A stretch of 64,000 bases of DNA, from positions 33,171 to 97,170 of the forward strand of contig JABVXU010000198.1 of NCBI GenBank assembly GCA_013365365.1. The letters are read 5' to 3'. The notes below the pieces were generated by a model that had not been told where the DNA came from, searched no databases, and worked only from the letters and a program-made list of their open reading frames with translations. The stretch comes from Cruorifilaria tuberocauda (lineage: Eukaryota; Nematoda; Chromadorea; Rhabditida; Onchocercidae). The position numbers were made by a program, and so were the translations under genes. Shown here piece after piece: positions 1 to 11,700 of this stretch. Numbering within the stretch: the stretch's first letter is position 1; the number at the start of each line of letters is the position of its first letter.

Positions 1-2618
1 AATATAAAGTTATAAAAAAAGCGTTAGAAACATGAGGCTTAGTTATAATTTAACTGACTGATACTAACATATTTGATGACTAACTTTAATGTTAACATAA
101 GTTGACGAAAGATTTTGATAGAGAATTGCAATTCAAATAAAATGCTTTAATTCGTAGAAAAATAAATCTATTAATTATATTACAGCATAATTTTGAAATT
201 AATCAAAGTATAGAAGAGAAAAGAGAGATGGAGAGATAGATAGAGGGAGAAAGGATTGCAATTATCTTTAGTCAGAAATTTAACTCAAATATAATCTATG
301 CAAATAAAATTACAGATAGTATCAAAAGTAAGAGTTTATTTCCCAAAAGAAAAAAACCTAAATTTTATGAAATGGCATAATTAAGCTTAATTATGACTGA
401 ATATTTTGCAAAAAAAATGAACAATTAAAAAGTGGAAATATTAAAATTCAGCGAATTTAAGAAGTAAAATTTCAATTTATTCAATCAAATTGTATTATTC
501 TATATTATTACCACTGATAAGAGTGAATTATCACTGATAAGAATAAAATAAAATATTACAGATAATGCGTCAGTAAATGCAAAGTAACGGAAAATTTGAG
601 GCTGAAGAAAGAGGGGAAGAGAGAAAAATTGCAAAATGATGAAATGAATTTGTTGAAATGATTGTTTAATTGGGTGACGTAACGTATAAATAATAAATAT
701 GTGAAGAAATAATGGTTGAATGGTCATCAGAATGCAAGTTTTCCAGGAGAGAAGAAAACGTGTCACATACGTCGCCTCGGAAGTATTACATATCAGTAAT
801 AGAGATTATCGTTAAAATATGATAGCAACAATGATAGCAGTATTGCTATCAATGCTGTTGTCATTGTTGTCATCAATTGCTATAATTGTTGTTATTGTTA
901 TTGTTATCACTATCATTATTATTATTATCACTATTGTTATGATGATTGTCGTTGTTACTGGAGCAAAAGAGCAAGAAATGTTGATCCTGATATAGGTTGA
1001 AGAAATTGTGACACGAAATGAAAGAAAATTAGGTCTTCGCAGCTCGTTGTATAGGTCATCATCCTGCTTCCAGTATATCCGTAACAAATGAAAAACGCAA
1101 AATTGGGAAAACATCCACAGAAATATGAAACATAAAATACAATACGTATCGAACAAACAAAATACAAGGGAGAGAAAATTGAAAGAAAAAAAGATATGGA
1201 AGTTATGGATGAATTTAATTTTATTCTATTATTTTTGAAAATGTTTTTCTTTTTTCCCATTTTTTGCATTTATTCTTTCACTTCTTTATTTCCTGGCTCT
1301 ATTTCACAGCCTTCTTTCCTATTCAATTAACTTTTCCATTCACTGATCAGTTAGTCTCTTTTTCATTTGTTTTAGGCTGGCAGAAAAATTAGGGGAAAAC
1401 CATAAGATGTTTACATGATTTAACGGGAATGAAATTAGATAAAAATTTAGGCCAGAGAATAATTCAAACTAAATGATTATGAAAAGGAGGTTACAGGAGT
1501 TTAATATGAAATTGTTTTACTGAAATTAAAGAAACCGAAAACCGACGAAGCCATTAATATTTAAAAGCTTTTCAAGTAATTAATTAATACAATATTTTAG
1601 CAATAACTCAATTAATGATCAAACTTAACAAAGAAGAAGATAAAGAATTAGCATTGTGAAATATTTCGTTTTTTGCTAAATTTAACCAAACTATGATTAT
1701 TTCGAAATTATTTTCATTAATTTTCTCTTTTAAGTAAAGTGATAACATAACAATAATGATGATAGTGATAGAGTTATTATCAGCATAGCAGTATTTGTTT
1801 AGCTAGCAAGAGAAAAAATCTTTTTAGTTTCTAATCGTAATAATAACTTTGATGATAATGATTAATAAATGATCATGAAATCATTAATATGAGATTAAAT
1901 ATTGCATTTATAATATCAAGCATGAAATTTAGGAAAATGGAGAAAAAGAGCAATATCAGGGCGCAAATTGTTATTTTTACCCAGATTGAACCATGAAATA
2001 ATATTTTCCACTTGTCCTTTCTGTTCCATTTCTTCTAATACTTAAAGGACTTTACCCAAATTATCCTTTCCTATATTCCTCTCTCTTCTTCTCCGTCTCT
2101 TTTCAATCCTTTTCACTGAAAACAAGAATTTTTAAAACCCACTCAATCACCTCAACGATTGTATCTTATTATTATAGTTATACCATGTCCATTCATGTCT
2201 ATATAAACATTCATTGCTATTCATATTTCCTTTACTTTTCTTCTTCAGATATTTAATCCGAAAAATAAAGAGTAGGAAATAAAAAACATTTATGAATACT
2301 TTCATTCATACTTCCTAGATAAACTTACTTTAACTAATTTCCTTACTATTAAAGTTTTCAGTGTTGTCATTTGTTTTTCGTACAAACTATGTATAACTGT
2401 GCTTATTTGCTACATAAAAGCTAATAAAAGGAAATATTTATCAAAGAATGAAAGAAAGAAAAAAGACAAAAGAATAAATAACCTAAAATAAATTAAGTAA
2501 CTATAATTTGAATTTCTGTCGAAACAAATACATGGAAATCATTTCATTCCGTCTGCAGAAATATCATTAAGCGAAGGAGAGGAAGAGAGAAATCGAAAGG
2601 GAATAAAAAAGGTACAAG
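1..2618. other. AT-rich intergenic region, no convincing gene
   Basis: About 2.6 kb without a supportable gene. Open frames on the minus strand near 500-1270 are made almost wholly of Ile, Thr, Phe, Ser and Asn and overlap simple repeats, so I read them as chance frames. Contents are a purine-rich stretch near 205-255, a trinucleotide-like microsatellite (listed separately) and repeated copies of a TTATCACTGATAA-like motif near 508-545. Confidence 0.6.
828..952. repeat. Degenerate ATT/ATC/GTT trinucleotide microsatellite
   Basis: A run of about 125 bp built from TTG, TTA, ATC and ATT triplets in shifting proportions. It creates long open frames on the minus strand rich in Ile, Thr and Asp/Asn that have no other coding character. 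Confidence 0.8.
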
Positions 2619-2843
2619 ATGTTATCCTTCCGGAAAAAATTTTTCTCAATCTTCTCAATGAAATCTGAAAGAATAAATACAATCCAACGAATTTATAACA
2701 ATTCCATTTCTGTAAACAAAAAATCGTCTAATATTTCCGAGATTTTAGAAACTGCCGGGATTACCCGGGAAGAATTAAAGAAAATTTTCCACCATGTTGT
2801 ATTGCGAAGCATGCAAAATTTTCCCCTTTTAAAAACCTTTTAA
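2619..2843 (+). CDS. Possible small single-exon protein, 74 aa, unknown
   Basis: An ATG-initiated frame of 74 codons with a basic N-terminus and a more ordered C-terminal half (short helix-like stretch around residues 40-65, including ITREELKK). No family recognised, no signal peptide. Local base composition is slightly less AT-biased than the flanks, which is the main argument that it is real. It could also be one exon of a longer gene, since the frame ends close to a GTACG donor-like site. Low certainty. Confidence 0.25.
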   Translation: MLSFRKKFFSIFSMKSERINTIQRIYNNSISVNKKSSNISEILETAGITREELKKIFHHVVLRSMQNFPLLKTF

Positions 2844-4249
2844 GTACGAAAACTATGACGATTATCTGAATTTTATGAAATGCGATGAAATAATTCCTGA
2901 GTTTTATGAATTTCATTAAAATTTTAAAAAGCTTTCTTTATTGACACACATTATTTCATCTCATTTGCAAAATTTTTTGGCATTTTTTTTTGGAATTCGC
3001 ATAATTCGTCTATCTTAATTAGAGAATTGATTAGAGTTCATTCAGTGAATTCCAAGCGAATAGAAAAAATACTTGGAAATGAAACAAATTTCAAAGAATT
3101 GAAAAAGATTTGAAGTTAAAAAGTAAAAGTAAGACAAAAAAGTTTTCCAGAATTCTATGAAAATTTTAATTAGACGTTAAACAGACGATAAAATATTGCC
3201 GCTGAATAAGCGAAAAAAAACCTGAAAAGATAAGATGATAAGAAGAAAGGTCAAAATCAATGAACTGATCGATAGTGAAAGTAATATATTCATAGCTAAT
3301 TAAAAATTAAATTGAAATATTTGAAATGATTCATTTAGTGACTGCTATTATTTTTATGATAATAGGAAATTTTTTTTGTGCAAAATTTTGAGAAAAACAA
3401 ACATTGAAATAATAAACTTGAAAATGCTAATATTTGATATGATGAAAAAAGAGCCATAAAATGACAGAAATTACTTTTTACTCTTTTCGTCACTTCGCTT
3501 CTTTTTTTAAGAAAGTTCCAAAAACAATTAAAATAAATAGCAATTGAATTTTTAATAAAAATAATTACTTTATAACATACTATTCATGTCTCTATCGAGA
3601 CATTTTAATTAGTTTCATTCTTAACCTACATCACTTTCAGGATTTATCAATTCAATGATTAATTTGATGCTTAACAACTAATTGTTTAGCAGCAGTACAA
3701 AAATTAACTTAATCACTTTTAGGATCGATCAATCGAATGGTTAATTGATGTTTAACAAGTAATTGCTTAGCAGTAATATAAAAACTGACAAAAGTTTTGC
3801 AATCATAGCTTTTCTTTCTTTTATTTTTTTTTTGAAGAATTTTTATCCATCAAATTTACCTTAAATTATTCAACGATTAGAAAGAAAAATTATTGTCAAC
3901 ATTTTCTATTTTAACGATTGGTTGAATAGGGAAGGTTATTTTTCATTTCAAACAAAGAAAATTGGTTACTTTTCCTCACTTTTCCGTACACTTCTCCTCA
4001 TTTCCTCTGATATTTCCCGATGATAACATCATCCCAGCATAATATATAAAGTAGGCTTGTGAGTAATAAAGCATTTAAAAAGTTCGTTTAATATATTTGT
4101 TCTTTTCTTTTTCATGCACTGATTTTAGACTTTATGTTTGATTGGAATTATTTTGTTTCTTTTGAAAAATTTAAATATCATTATAATCAATTTAACAGTA
4201 AGTAAATTATAGAATAGAGAAGCAAAAACAAATCAGGAATAAAAAAACG
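2844..4249. other. Intergenic, contains a diverged tandem duplication
   Basis: No gene seen. Mostly AT-rich sequence. It includes the roughly 82-bp direct duplication at 3630-3793 and probable 5' flanking sequence of the gene beginning at 4250. Confidence 0.6.
3630..3793. repeat. Diverged direct tandem duplication, about 82 bp x 2
   Basis: Two adjacent units both begin ATCACTTT(C/T)AGGAT and share TTAACAA, TAATTG.TTAGCAG and AAAA.T.AC in the same order: 3630-3711 and 3712 to about 3793. By eye they are roughly 75-80 percent identical. Confidence 0.75.
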
Positions 4250-5635
4250 ATGGAAAATGAAAGCGAGTCATTGAATTGTGAAATTGAGCAGAATGCTTGG
4301 GAAGAATTACGACGAACAATGGAATGCTTATCAGATCAACCATTGCAAATCATATTTATCAGTATTCAATCAACCGTTGTTAATTTCATTCCATTCAAAT
4401 TAAGACATCTTCATTAACACTTCAGGGAGATTTTTTCTTGCCTGAAATTATTATTTGAGAATTTCAGAAGGAAATACGAATAACGATTATTTTCAATCAC
4501 GAAGCGAAAATACGCAATCCGAAAATACCACTCAACCGGATATGGTAATTTCTTGCTTTCATTTACTCTTAGTTGTAATTTTAAATTTTAATTTGAAATT
4601 AAAAATTAAAATCTTAAGCCATTTAAGTGAATAATTATTGTGATAATAAATGAGAAAACGTATTGATTGTAATTAAGAAATTTCAACTTTATCTGAAACA
4701 GATATCTTCGTCTATTCTGAAAACGGCCAATGACGGATCTGGCGAAAATAGACGAAATATAAGTGCTTTGGAAAAAGTGCTGGAATCACCGGTGAAAATC
4801 CCGTTATGTTATGAAGCAAACTATCTTCGAGATGGTAATATTGCGGAACTTAATAATATCTTCAATACCGATGTAAAAAAGGTCTAACCTTTATTTTTCA
4901 AATCATTTAAGGGAGTGATTAATTTTTTTATCGTTACTTTTTTCTAATTATTTATTTAGAAGTAAAAATTAATATTTATATGTCTTAAATTGGAAATATA
5001 ATGAAAAGAAGAATGATGTCAAGTTATTTCATTTATTTTTAAATAATTAGTAATACTTATATAATAACATAAATTGGAAATATAAAACCTTGAAGTTGCA
5101 ATTAAATAAATTAACGTTTATGCAAACTTTTTTGCTCTTCCATGGAATAATCCCTAAAGCAGTAAAGGAATAAAATGTGAAATTTTAATTTTTTCATAGT
5201 TATCGTAAAGTTTTTCTTAGACAGTTGAATTGTCAACACACTGTAAAGAAGTAATTCATAGAGAGCTTACATTTTGGCATGATCGTATACAGTATGAAAT
5301 GAAACAGGTTGTTAATATATAAATATTTCAAAGAAGTAATTTATCTTCCACTCTTTTTTCAATTTACCTGTCTTTGATTAATAAAAATAATAGAATTCTA
5401 TGATATGTAGTGGTTATATGATTTAATTTTCTGTGTGATTTCCATTTCATTATCGCTATTCATTTTTAATTCACAACTTCAATTTATGCTAATCATCCTA
5501 TTTTAGACGGATGAAATAATAGCAAATTTATGCGCAAGAATGGAACGAATAAAAGGCCTAAATCGAGAGCTTCGTGATCTTTTAACATATTTTAGCGATG
5601 ACACGGATAGCTCGGTAACATCATCAACATGTTAG
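4250..5635 (+). CDS. Uncharacterised coiled-coil-like protein, about 202 aa, five exons
   Basis: Exons 4250-4361, 4468-4544, 4678-4881, 5221-5307 and 5507-5635 join in frame, with GT-AG sites at each junction (609 nt with stop). An alternative donor at 4873 would shorten exon 3 by three codons. The protein is acidic at the N-terminus, Ser/Asn/Thr-rich around residues 38-63, and helical and charged over its last 70 residues, where heptad-like hydrophobic spacing suggests a coiled coil. It ends in a Ser/Thr/Asp tail. No signal peptide or membrane segment. I do not recognise a family. Phase closure over five exons makes a real gene likely; function is unknown. Confidence 0.6.
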
Positions 5636-5637
5636 AA

Positions 5638-5659
5638 ATTATCAGTGATCACTGATAAT
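5638..5659. repeat. 22-bp perfect palindrome just after a stop codon
   Basis: ATTATCAGTGA followed by its exact reverse complement, beginning 3 bp after the TAG of the preceding gene. In RNA it would form a loopless or near-loopless stem in the 3' UTR; in DNA it is a two-fold symmetric site. Confidence 0.85.
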
Positions 5660-5661
5660 GA

Positions 5662-5812
5662 TATATATTCGAACATGATATAATCACTAAGACTCCCTCC
5701 AGTCTAAACATGGTATAATCATTAAAGATTATATTGATGATGATGTCACAGGTGGTATAATCAGTAAGATACATCAATGATATCACTCTTGATATAATTA
5801 ACTAGTCTGCCG
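5662..5812. repeat. Degenerate short repeats around a GGTATAATCA core
   Basis: Four loose copies of a (T/G)GATATAATCA.TAAGA-like unit occur at about 5676, 5709, 5753 and 5790. Spacing is irregular (about 32-44 bp), so this is a decayed minisatellite-like patch rather than a clean array. Confidence 0.5.
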
Positions 5813-5894
5813 AGTATGGCAGCTATTGTATATACTAGGCTATAAATTTCAAATCAATCGGTGAAGTTGCATTTATTCAAAATGATTTTGAATT

Positions 5895-6600
5895 TTGATA
5901 CAAGCATACGAATACACGCACGTATCATGTTAACGTTGAAGTGATATTCGTCAGCTTCATCCCAAGAAGTGATTGGATATTTAAGAAAACCGATGAGTCT
6001 CCGCAACTGTTATCAACTGATCGTTTCTCTGTGATCCCGACTTATAACAATTGTCATTTCGTCAATAGTTGGAGCACCGAATATCCGCACGTGTCCCCCA
6101 GCAAGCGTCTTGTCAGCATGGATAACAATCTTGCTTGCATCATCTAAATTGCTGTTTTGAACAATCGTACTAAATTATTGTTTCGTGAAGAAGCTGTCGT
6201 AATTGAGAAAAGTTGCATCTTTTTAGGTTGGAAGAAATCCGCAGCATATTGTTGTATTACTAATGAAATACATTGGTAGTGATTACGTTGATCGTCTTGA
6301 GACGAAGGCAGAGAGCAAGCTTTATAGATAAGTTTGAAAGTGGATTGGCTGAATTGAGTTCTTCGGCTTCTGCGCCCAACGACGTACTTATAAAGATAGA
6401 TTGTATTTTCTAATGTTAGATGACAAAGTTTTGGTTCGGCGGTATAACCGGCAAGCAAAGTTTTTCGACTCTGACAATTCTCAAAGTCGAAATGTTTAAA
6501 CATTTCCGGTGATAAATACATTTCTTTCGTTTCTCCATTAAACTTCAGAAGGTACGGACCTAAACTATAATCATTAGATGAGTTGTATCGCAACCCGAGG
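5895..6600 (-). pseudogene. Decayed Helitron Rep/helicase N-terminal region
   Basis: Read on the minus strand, the segment contains the ordered hallmarks of the Helitron-like N-terminal (Rep-side) domain, split by frameshifts: LKFNGETKEM (about 6555), KTLLAGYT (6460), FKLIYKACSLPSSQDDQ (6335), QLRQLLHET (6190), then in another frame NNLVRLFKTAI, then DDASKIVIHADKT, HVRIFGAPTIDE, RNDQL..VAETHR and LKYPI..WDEADEYH. At least three frame changes and several stops show it is dead. The helicase half (Walker motifs) is absent, and the match fades near 5895 where HFN-like residues are followed by unrelated sequence. Family knowledge: these are eukaryotic rolling-circle transposons. A weaker upstream piece may lie at 7107-7385. 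Confidence 0.85.
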
Positions 6601-8780
6601 TATAGTTTACAAATTCATTAATTGCAAGCATATCTTCTCATTTAGCTTAATCTTTTGATTTATATTAATGGTGAATAATATTTAGGTTTTTCAAAAGTCA
6701 TTTTCACAGTATGATATCGATATAAATTATATTTTCAAAGTACAGGCATAAATTATATTTCCGAGCATAGCTATATTTACTTCTTCCCAGTTTTAAATTT
6801 GTATTAAATAAGTCAAATTCCAGTATTAGATTTGGGGTATCGCCTGAAGCAATATAGTGGGGAAAGATATTTGATAAAGTCTCAGAGAATGAATCATAAT
6901 TATAGGAATAAATTAATGGATGGTAGTGATTGCAAGAATTGTTAAGAACTTCTGAGGTGTTGACTTTTGCGTGTATCTTTCCTGTGATTTCATTAAGTCG
7001 GTATGCAACATTACTGAAACAATGCTATGCTTCTGACTGCATTACAGATTAAACAATGCAAATTAACGATTACTAACAAGGATTATCTTATCATATTTTC
7101 CCTTCCTTAGTGTTGCTTGCGCTCTTCCACTGTTAAATTAACGCTTCCGGTGTCTTCAAATGATTTCGAGTCGAGAAATCCTCGTCGTATCGATAGTGAG
7201 ACCTTTTTGCAGTGCATCTTCTGAATGGTGAGACTTTTACGTATACGTACTGTTCTTTGGCGACACGTGAACAAAGGATCGTCTACACGTATGAGAAATA
7301 AATAGTGAGTGGCTAGTCTTGAAGATAAGCAAGAAATGGAGTGGTCTTTTACATCTTCCCGCTTCAGCTGATAAGAGTAATGCAAATCTTAATCACTGGA
7401 ATCAAAATGAATTGATAATACGATTAGTTGTTATTAGATAGATCTCTCAATATTTCAATTGAACAAGTTATGATTTAACTTAAATTAAAATTCATATAAA
7501 ATGATTTGAATTAATCATTCATGATATAAATGAGATTAATGAAATGTTACAAAATTTCAAGTTCTGAAAATTTTTTTGTTTCGCTTTTGATTAAATGTTT
7601 TGATAGTTTTGATTAAATGTCGTTTCATTTCTTCAGTTAATAATATCAATATCGTCAAATATAACAAATTGCGTTTTATTTGTTATTTATTTGTTAATTT
7701 ACTGAATTTGTGTGAGGAAAAAATTTCAAGTTAACTTAAATTTATTGTTCTCTTTCTGAAATTGCTGCAAATAAAGAAAATTTCTTCAAAGATCAATCTG
7801 ATAGGAATGAAATAAACTTATCCATTTTTGCTTGTAAGGAAATATCAGGTCATTCTCCGCGTGTAATATACGTGAATTACGCACAAAATTTTATTTTCAT
7901 ATGCTTTTGCATTGAGATTAAGGTTGTAAATTATCGTACATCCCTACTAATTTGGCATATATATCGGCCTTGTTTTTACAACTTCTTTTACGAATTTCTG
8001 CATCATTGAAGAAGACAATAAAGTAAAGAACTTGATTCTCATGTTTCACGTTGTACTTAATCACGTTAACGTATATGGAAATAAGCTAGAGGATGTAATT
8101 GTTATCTGGAGAATTTGAATTTAATTTTAAAAATTTCAAAAGATAAGATGATAATTTTCATTATGACTCCATCATGGTCTCGTTTTTAACCAAAACCATA
8201 AACATAAACAGATTCGTCACCTTGATTACCGGCTGAATAATTCATGAAGTTATGGTCTATAAAAATTAGCGAATGCTTTCTCCGGTGTTATTGGTATTTT
8301 CTATTATATCTTTGGAATTATTCTAAGCTATAAATTCTACTTTATGCTCTTTTTATACATTCTACGTTACATCAGAATTTGCTGGAGAAGATTGTTAAAC
8401 TTTTCCAAATACTGAACAGCAGAGTAACGCTAAATATTTTGTTTACGTTCTTCCTATAATGCAGCTAAAGTTATGCTCTGCTAAAATCTTTCTAAGTCCA
8501 TTATATTTATGGTTTTTTTGAAATTTTTTTGGTTCTCGTTCATTTTGTTTGGGACGGTTGATGTCATGTAATAACGAAACATAACTGCATATCTCGAGCA
8601 GTGCGTTATGAATTTGTTTAGAAAGTGAAGTTTTCTTGATTTTCAATAGCTGTTAATAAATTCGGCGTTATATACTTATAGTCGTGATGCTATTAATATG
8701 TGGTACTATATGGTCTCTCAAATTGTATATTATTTTTCACGTCGTAATATTCGTTTAATAGGAATTCTTCTTGCTACACG
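6601..8780. other. Intergenic; possible further Helitron debris at 7107-7385
   Basis: No intact gene. A minus-strand open frame of 92 codons at 7107-7385 is rich in Arg/Lys and ends TVEERKQ, which is reminiscent of the basic, repetitive leader that precedes the Helitron N-terminal domain and lies in the right position and orientation. The resemblance is weak. The remainder (7400-8780) is AT-rich and featureless to me. Confidence 0.4.
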
Positions 8781-11700
8781 ATGTTTCAACCGATGAAAAC
8801 GTCCACCATTTCCAAGACTGTTAGTTTAATTCTAGAAAAGTTGCTAGTGAATTTGTTAGATTGAAAAAGTTGGCAGAAATATGATAATGAATGTCAGTTG
8901 ACAAAATGAGAGAAAAATAGGAATCAAATTAGGAATTATAGTTTTTAAGAAATTTAGGTGCAACTTCATATATTAATGACGACATTTATGTTTAAAGTTT
9001 TAGAATCAGCTGAGACGTGATGTAAAACTGATGCAAGAAATGGAACAAGAAACAGCGAAAATTCTGAGTCCATTATTTAATGATACTGTTTGGCTGAATA
9101 GAGCGTACTTGTTGTTGAAGGTGATTATTTCTAAAGATGGAGTGAATATTATAGAGTATAAAAATACATTTTGATTGCATATGCTCTTCAAAAAAATTAG
9201 GTACAGTGGAGCCCTTTTGATAGGAAATGGTTCAGAGTTAGCTTTATAATATCTCGAAATACTATTAGTAAAAGTTTGTCAGAATTTTTGACTTTTATTT
9301 TCAGGGACAGAATTTACCGGAAAGCGAAGGACGTTTCAAAACTTTAGTTTTGGTATTGAATGGGCGAATAAGACATTCGTTAAAGCTTTTATTCGATGCT
9401 GGAACTTTGCACACTGCCAAAGTATTCAGCTATATAATTGAGTGAGTTGTTCTTCGTCCCATTACTTCATAGAAGAAAGAATTTGGAATGAATGTGTTTT
9501 AGAATGATTTGGGATAATGTGCTACGCTACTTACTTAAAATTTCTAAAATATCATAGTAACAGCACAACCGAAATGAAGAAAGAAAGAAATAGAGCAAAT
9601 ATATTTAGTACTTGCTTATTTCATTACAGATTAGACATCTTAATTAGGGAAGTAATGGAACTTCCTCGCACTCCATCTTTGGACCACTTTCAGTCGTTTG
9701 CTAAAGGTATTTTGTTCCGAAGTGTCGGCGATACATTCCTTCTCCTCCACAACATAGTAATATTATTGGTTCTATTTTTATTTTTTTTTATTTCTTACTT
9801 TCCTTTGAATGACTATATTTATCTTAGGTTAAACAGAAGGAATCGATCTCATATGCAACAGCGCTATCATTTCATTCTGTGGTTCTTTTTTTTTTTAAAT
9901 TATTTGTTCCAGGAAAAAGGAAACAGGATGTATGAAGAGTTGGCATTTATCAGTTACTCGATCGCTTACGATATTTTTTACAAAGCATCACCCGTATCAC
10001 CGATACTTGCTGCTATCTTTGTGCTTGAGACGTTCATATTACGTACACTTCTACAACATTTCAGTAGGGTCAAAATATCCAACATTAATACGCAGCTGGT
10101 ATATTACTCATTCTGTAGTTCATAAAATTATTAAGTTGATCTTATTTCCTGAAATTTTATGCATAACTATGCGTAAAATATTGAAAGATATTATCATTCG
10201 AAATGGATTATTTTTATTCGGAAATTGAAATGAGAATGAATATGTTGCGAAGTGTTATATGAATCAGTGTTGGTGCATTTTAGGTTGGAGAACGTTTGTA
10301 TACTGCTTGTAATGGTGTTTCTACATCACGTTCTAAATCATTCATGGTTTCGATAAATTCGATGCCAAGCACTTATGAAACACATGGTGTAGAACAGAAC
10401 AAAGTCAGCAGTGAGGATTTCTTTTATCATTTTTTTTAGTTTTTTTTTCATATTTACGATATTATAATTTGAATTTCGTTCAAATTTTTTGGTACACTCC
10501 TTCAAATAATAGTTTTTTGAAATCATTTTCTTTTTATTTCTGATATTTTTGCAACAAATATTTGCAAAGTTTGAATGTTTAGATTTGCTTTATTGATTAT
10601 ATCATTTAGTCTCATTAGATTATACAAATTTTCGTTCCTATTGAAAACTTCATCTTTATTATGCATTTAATTCTGTCTGTTCAGTTTTAAATCTTTCAGG
10701 ATTGATTATATTGGCGGATAAAAATGATTTCTTAATTAATTTGTTATGGTTGCTAGCTTACAGCAGTGATATACGTGATAACGGTGAGTGATGTTGAATT
10801 TGAGATAAGAAAGTTCGTATCAGTTGATTTATGAGTTATGGACTATAATTTCTCATCAGCTTCAGCTTCATTCTTGGATCTTTTCTTGAAAAATATACCT
10901 GCTGGAGCTTCTGATGATGATGATCTACAATCATTTACATTGTCGTCACTCAATAGAATGGATGCAAAAGTACGTTCAGAATCTTTATTTGAAACCATGG
11001 TTGTAATTTTATTACATGATTAAATGCTTTGTGAATACTTTTCTGATTATGCAATTGATTTAGGTGCTACTGCTAGGAGCAGCGAAGTGGTCGGAGTTGT
11101 GCACATCTCGTGGGCAGAAATGTGGCACTTTCACTTTAGGTATTTTGCCACCGTTAGCATTTGCACAGCCCAGTTATATGATGCTCAATTTCTGGAATCT
11201 ACTAATGTCTTTCATCAGTAAGGAAATACGGTGAGAAATTCTCAATGTTTTCATCTGATATATATTTTACCAGTAGAAGCGCCTTTATCTAATAATTTTT
11301 TCTTGTCTTCTTCAAATTTTATCTGAGTAAATGGTAATAATGTAATAATACTAAATCACTGATGATTCATGTAAAAGTCAACTAAACTAATATAAAAGAA
11401 CTGAAAATATTGCTTGATGGATTAAAGACGAAAAGATGAGCCATCTATGCTTGACAAGTACATAAATTAGATGAATTTATTGTTGACGACGTTTTCAGGT
11501 AGACTTACTGCACATTACTTTTTCCTTTATATTTTCATGTTACCATTTTAGTATTTTATAGTAATTTCCTTCATTTTTAAGAAATACTTCAAGGCAGCTA
11601 TGCTCTGAGAATGGATTAATAATAGCAGCTTTGGAAACGTCCAGGCTACGTGGTGAAATTCCTGATGTGCGGATTGTTGACCACGTTCGTAAGTGGCTTG

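Noticed and set aside
500..1269. Minus-strand open frames of 88-114 codons near the left edge
   Set aside because: Driven by a trinucleotide microsatellite and AT-rich sequence; products are Ile/Thr/Phe/Ser-rich with no domain or splice context.
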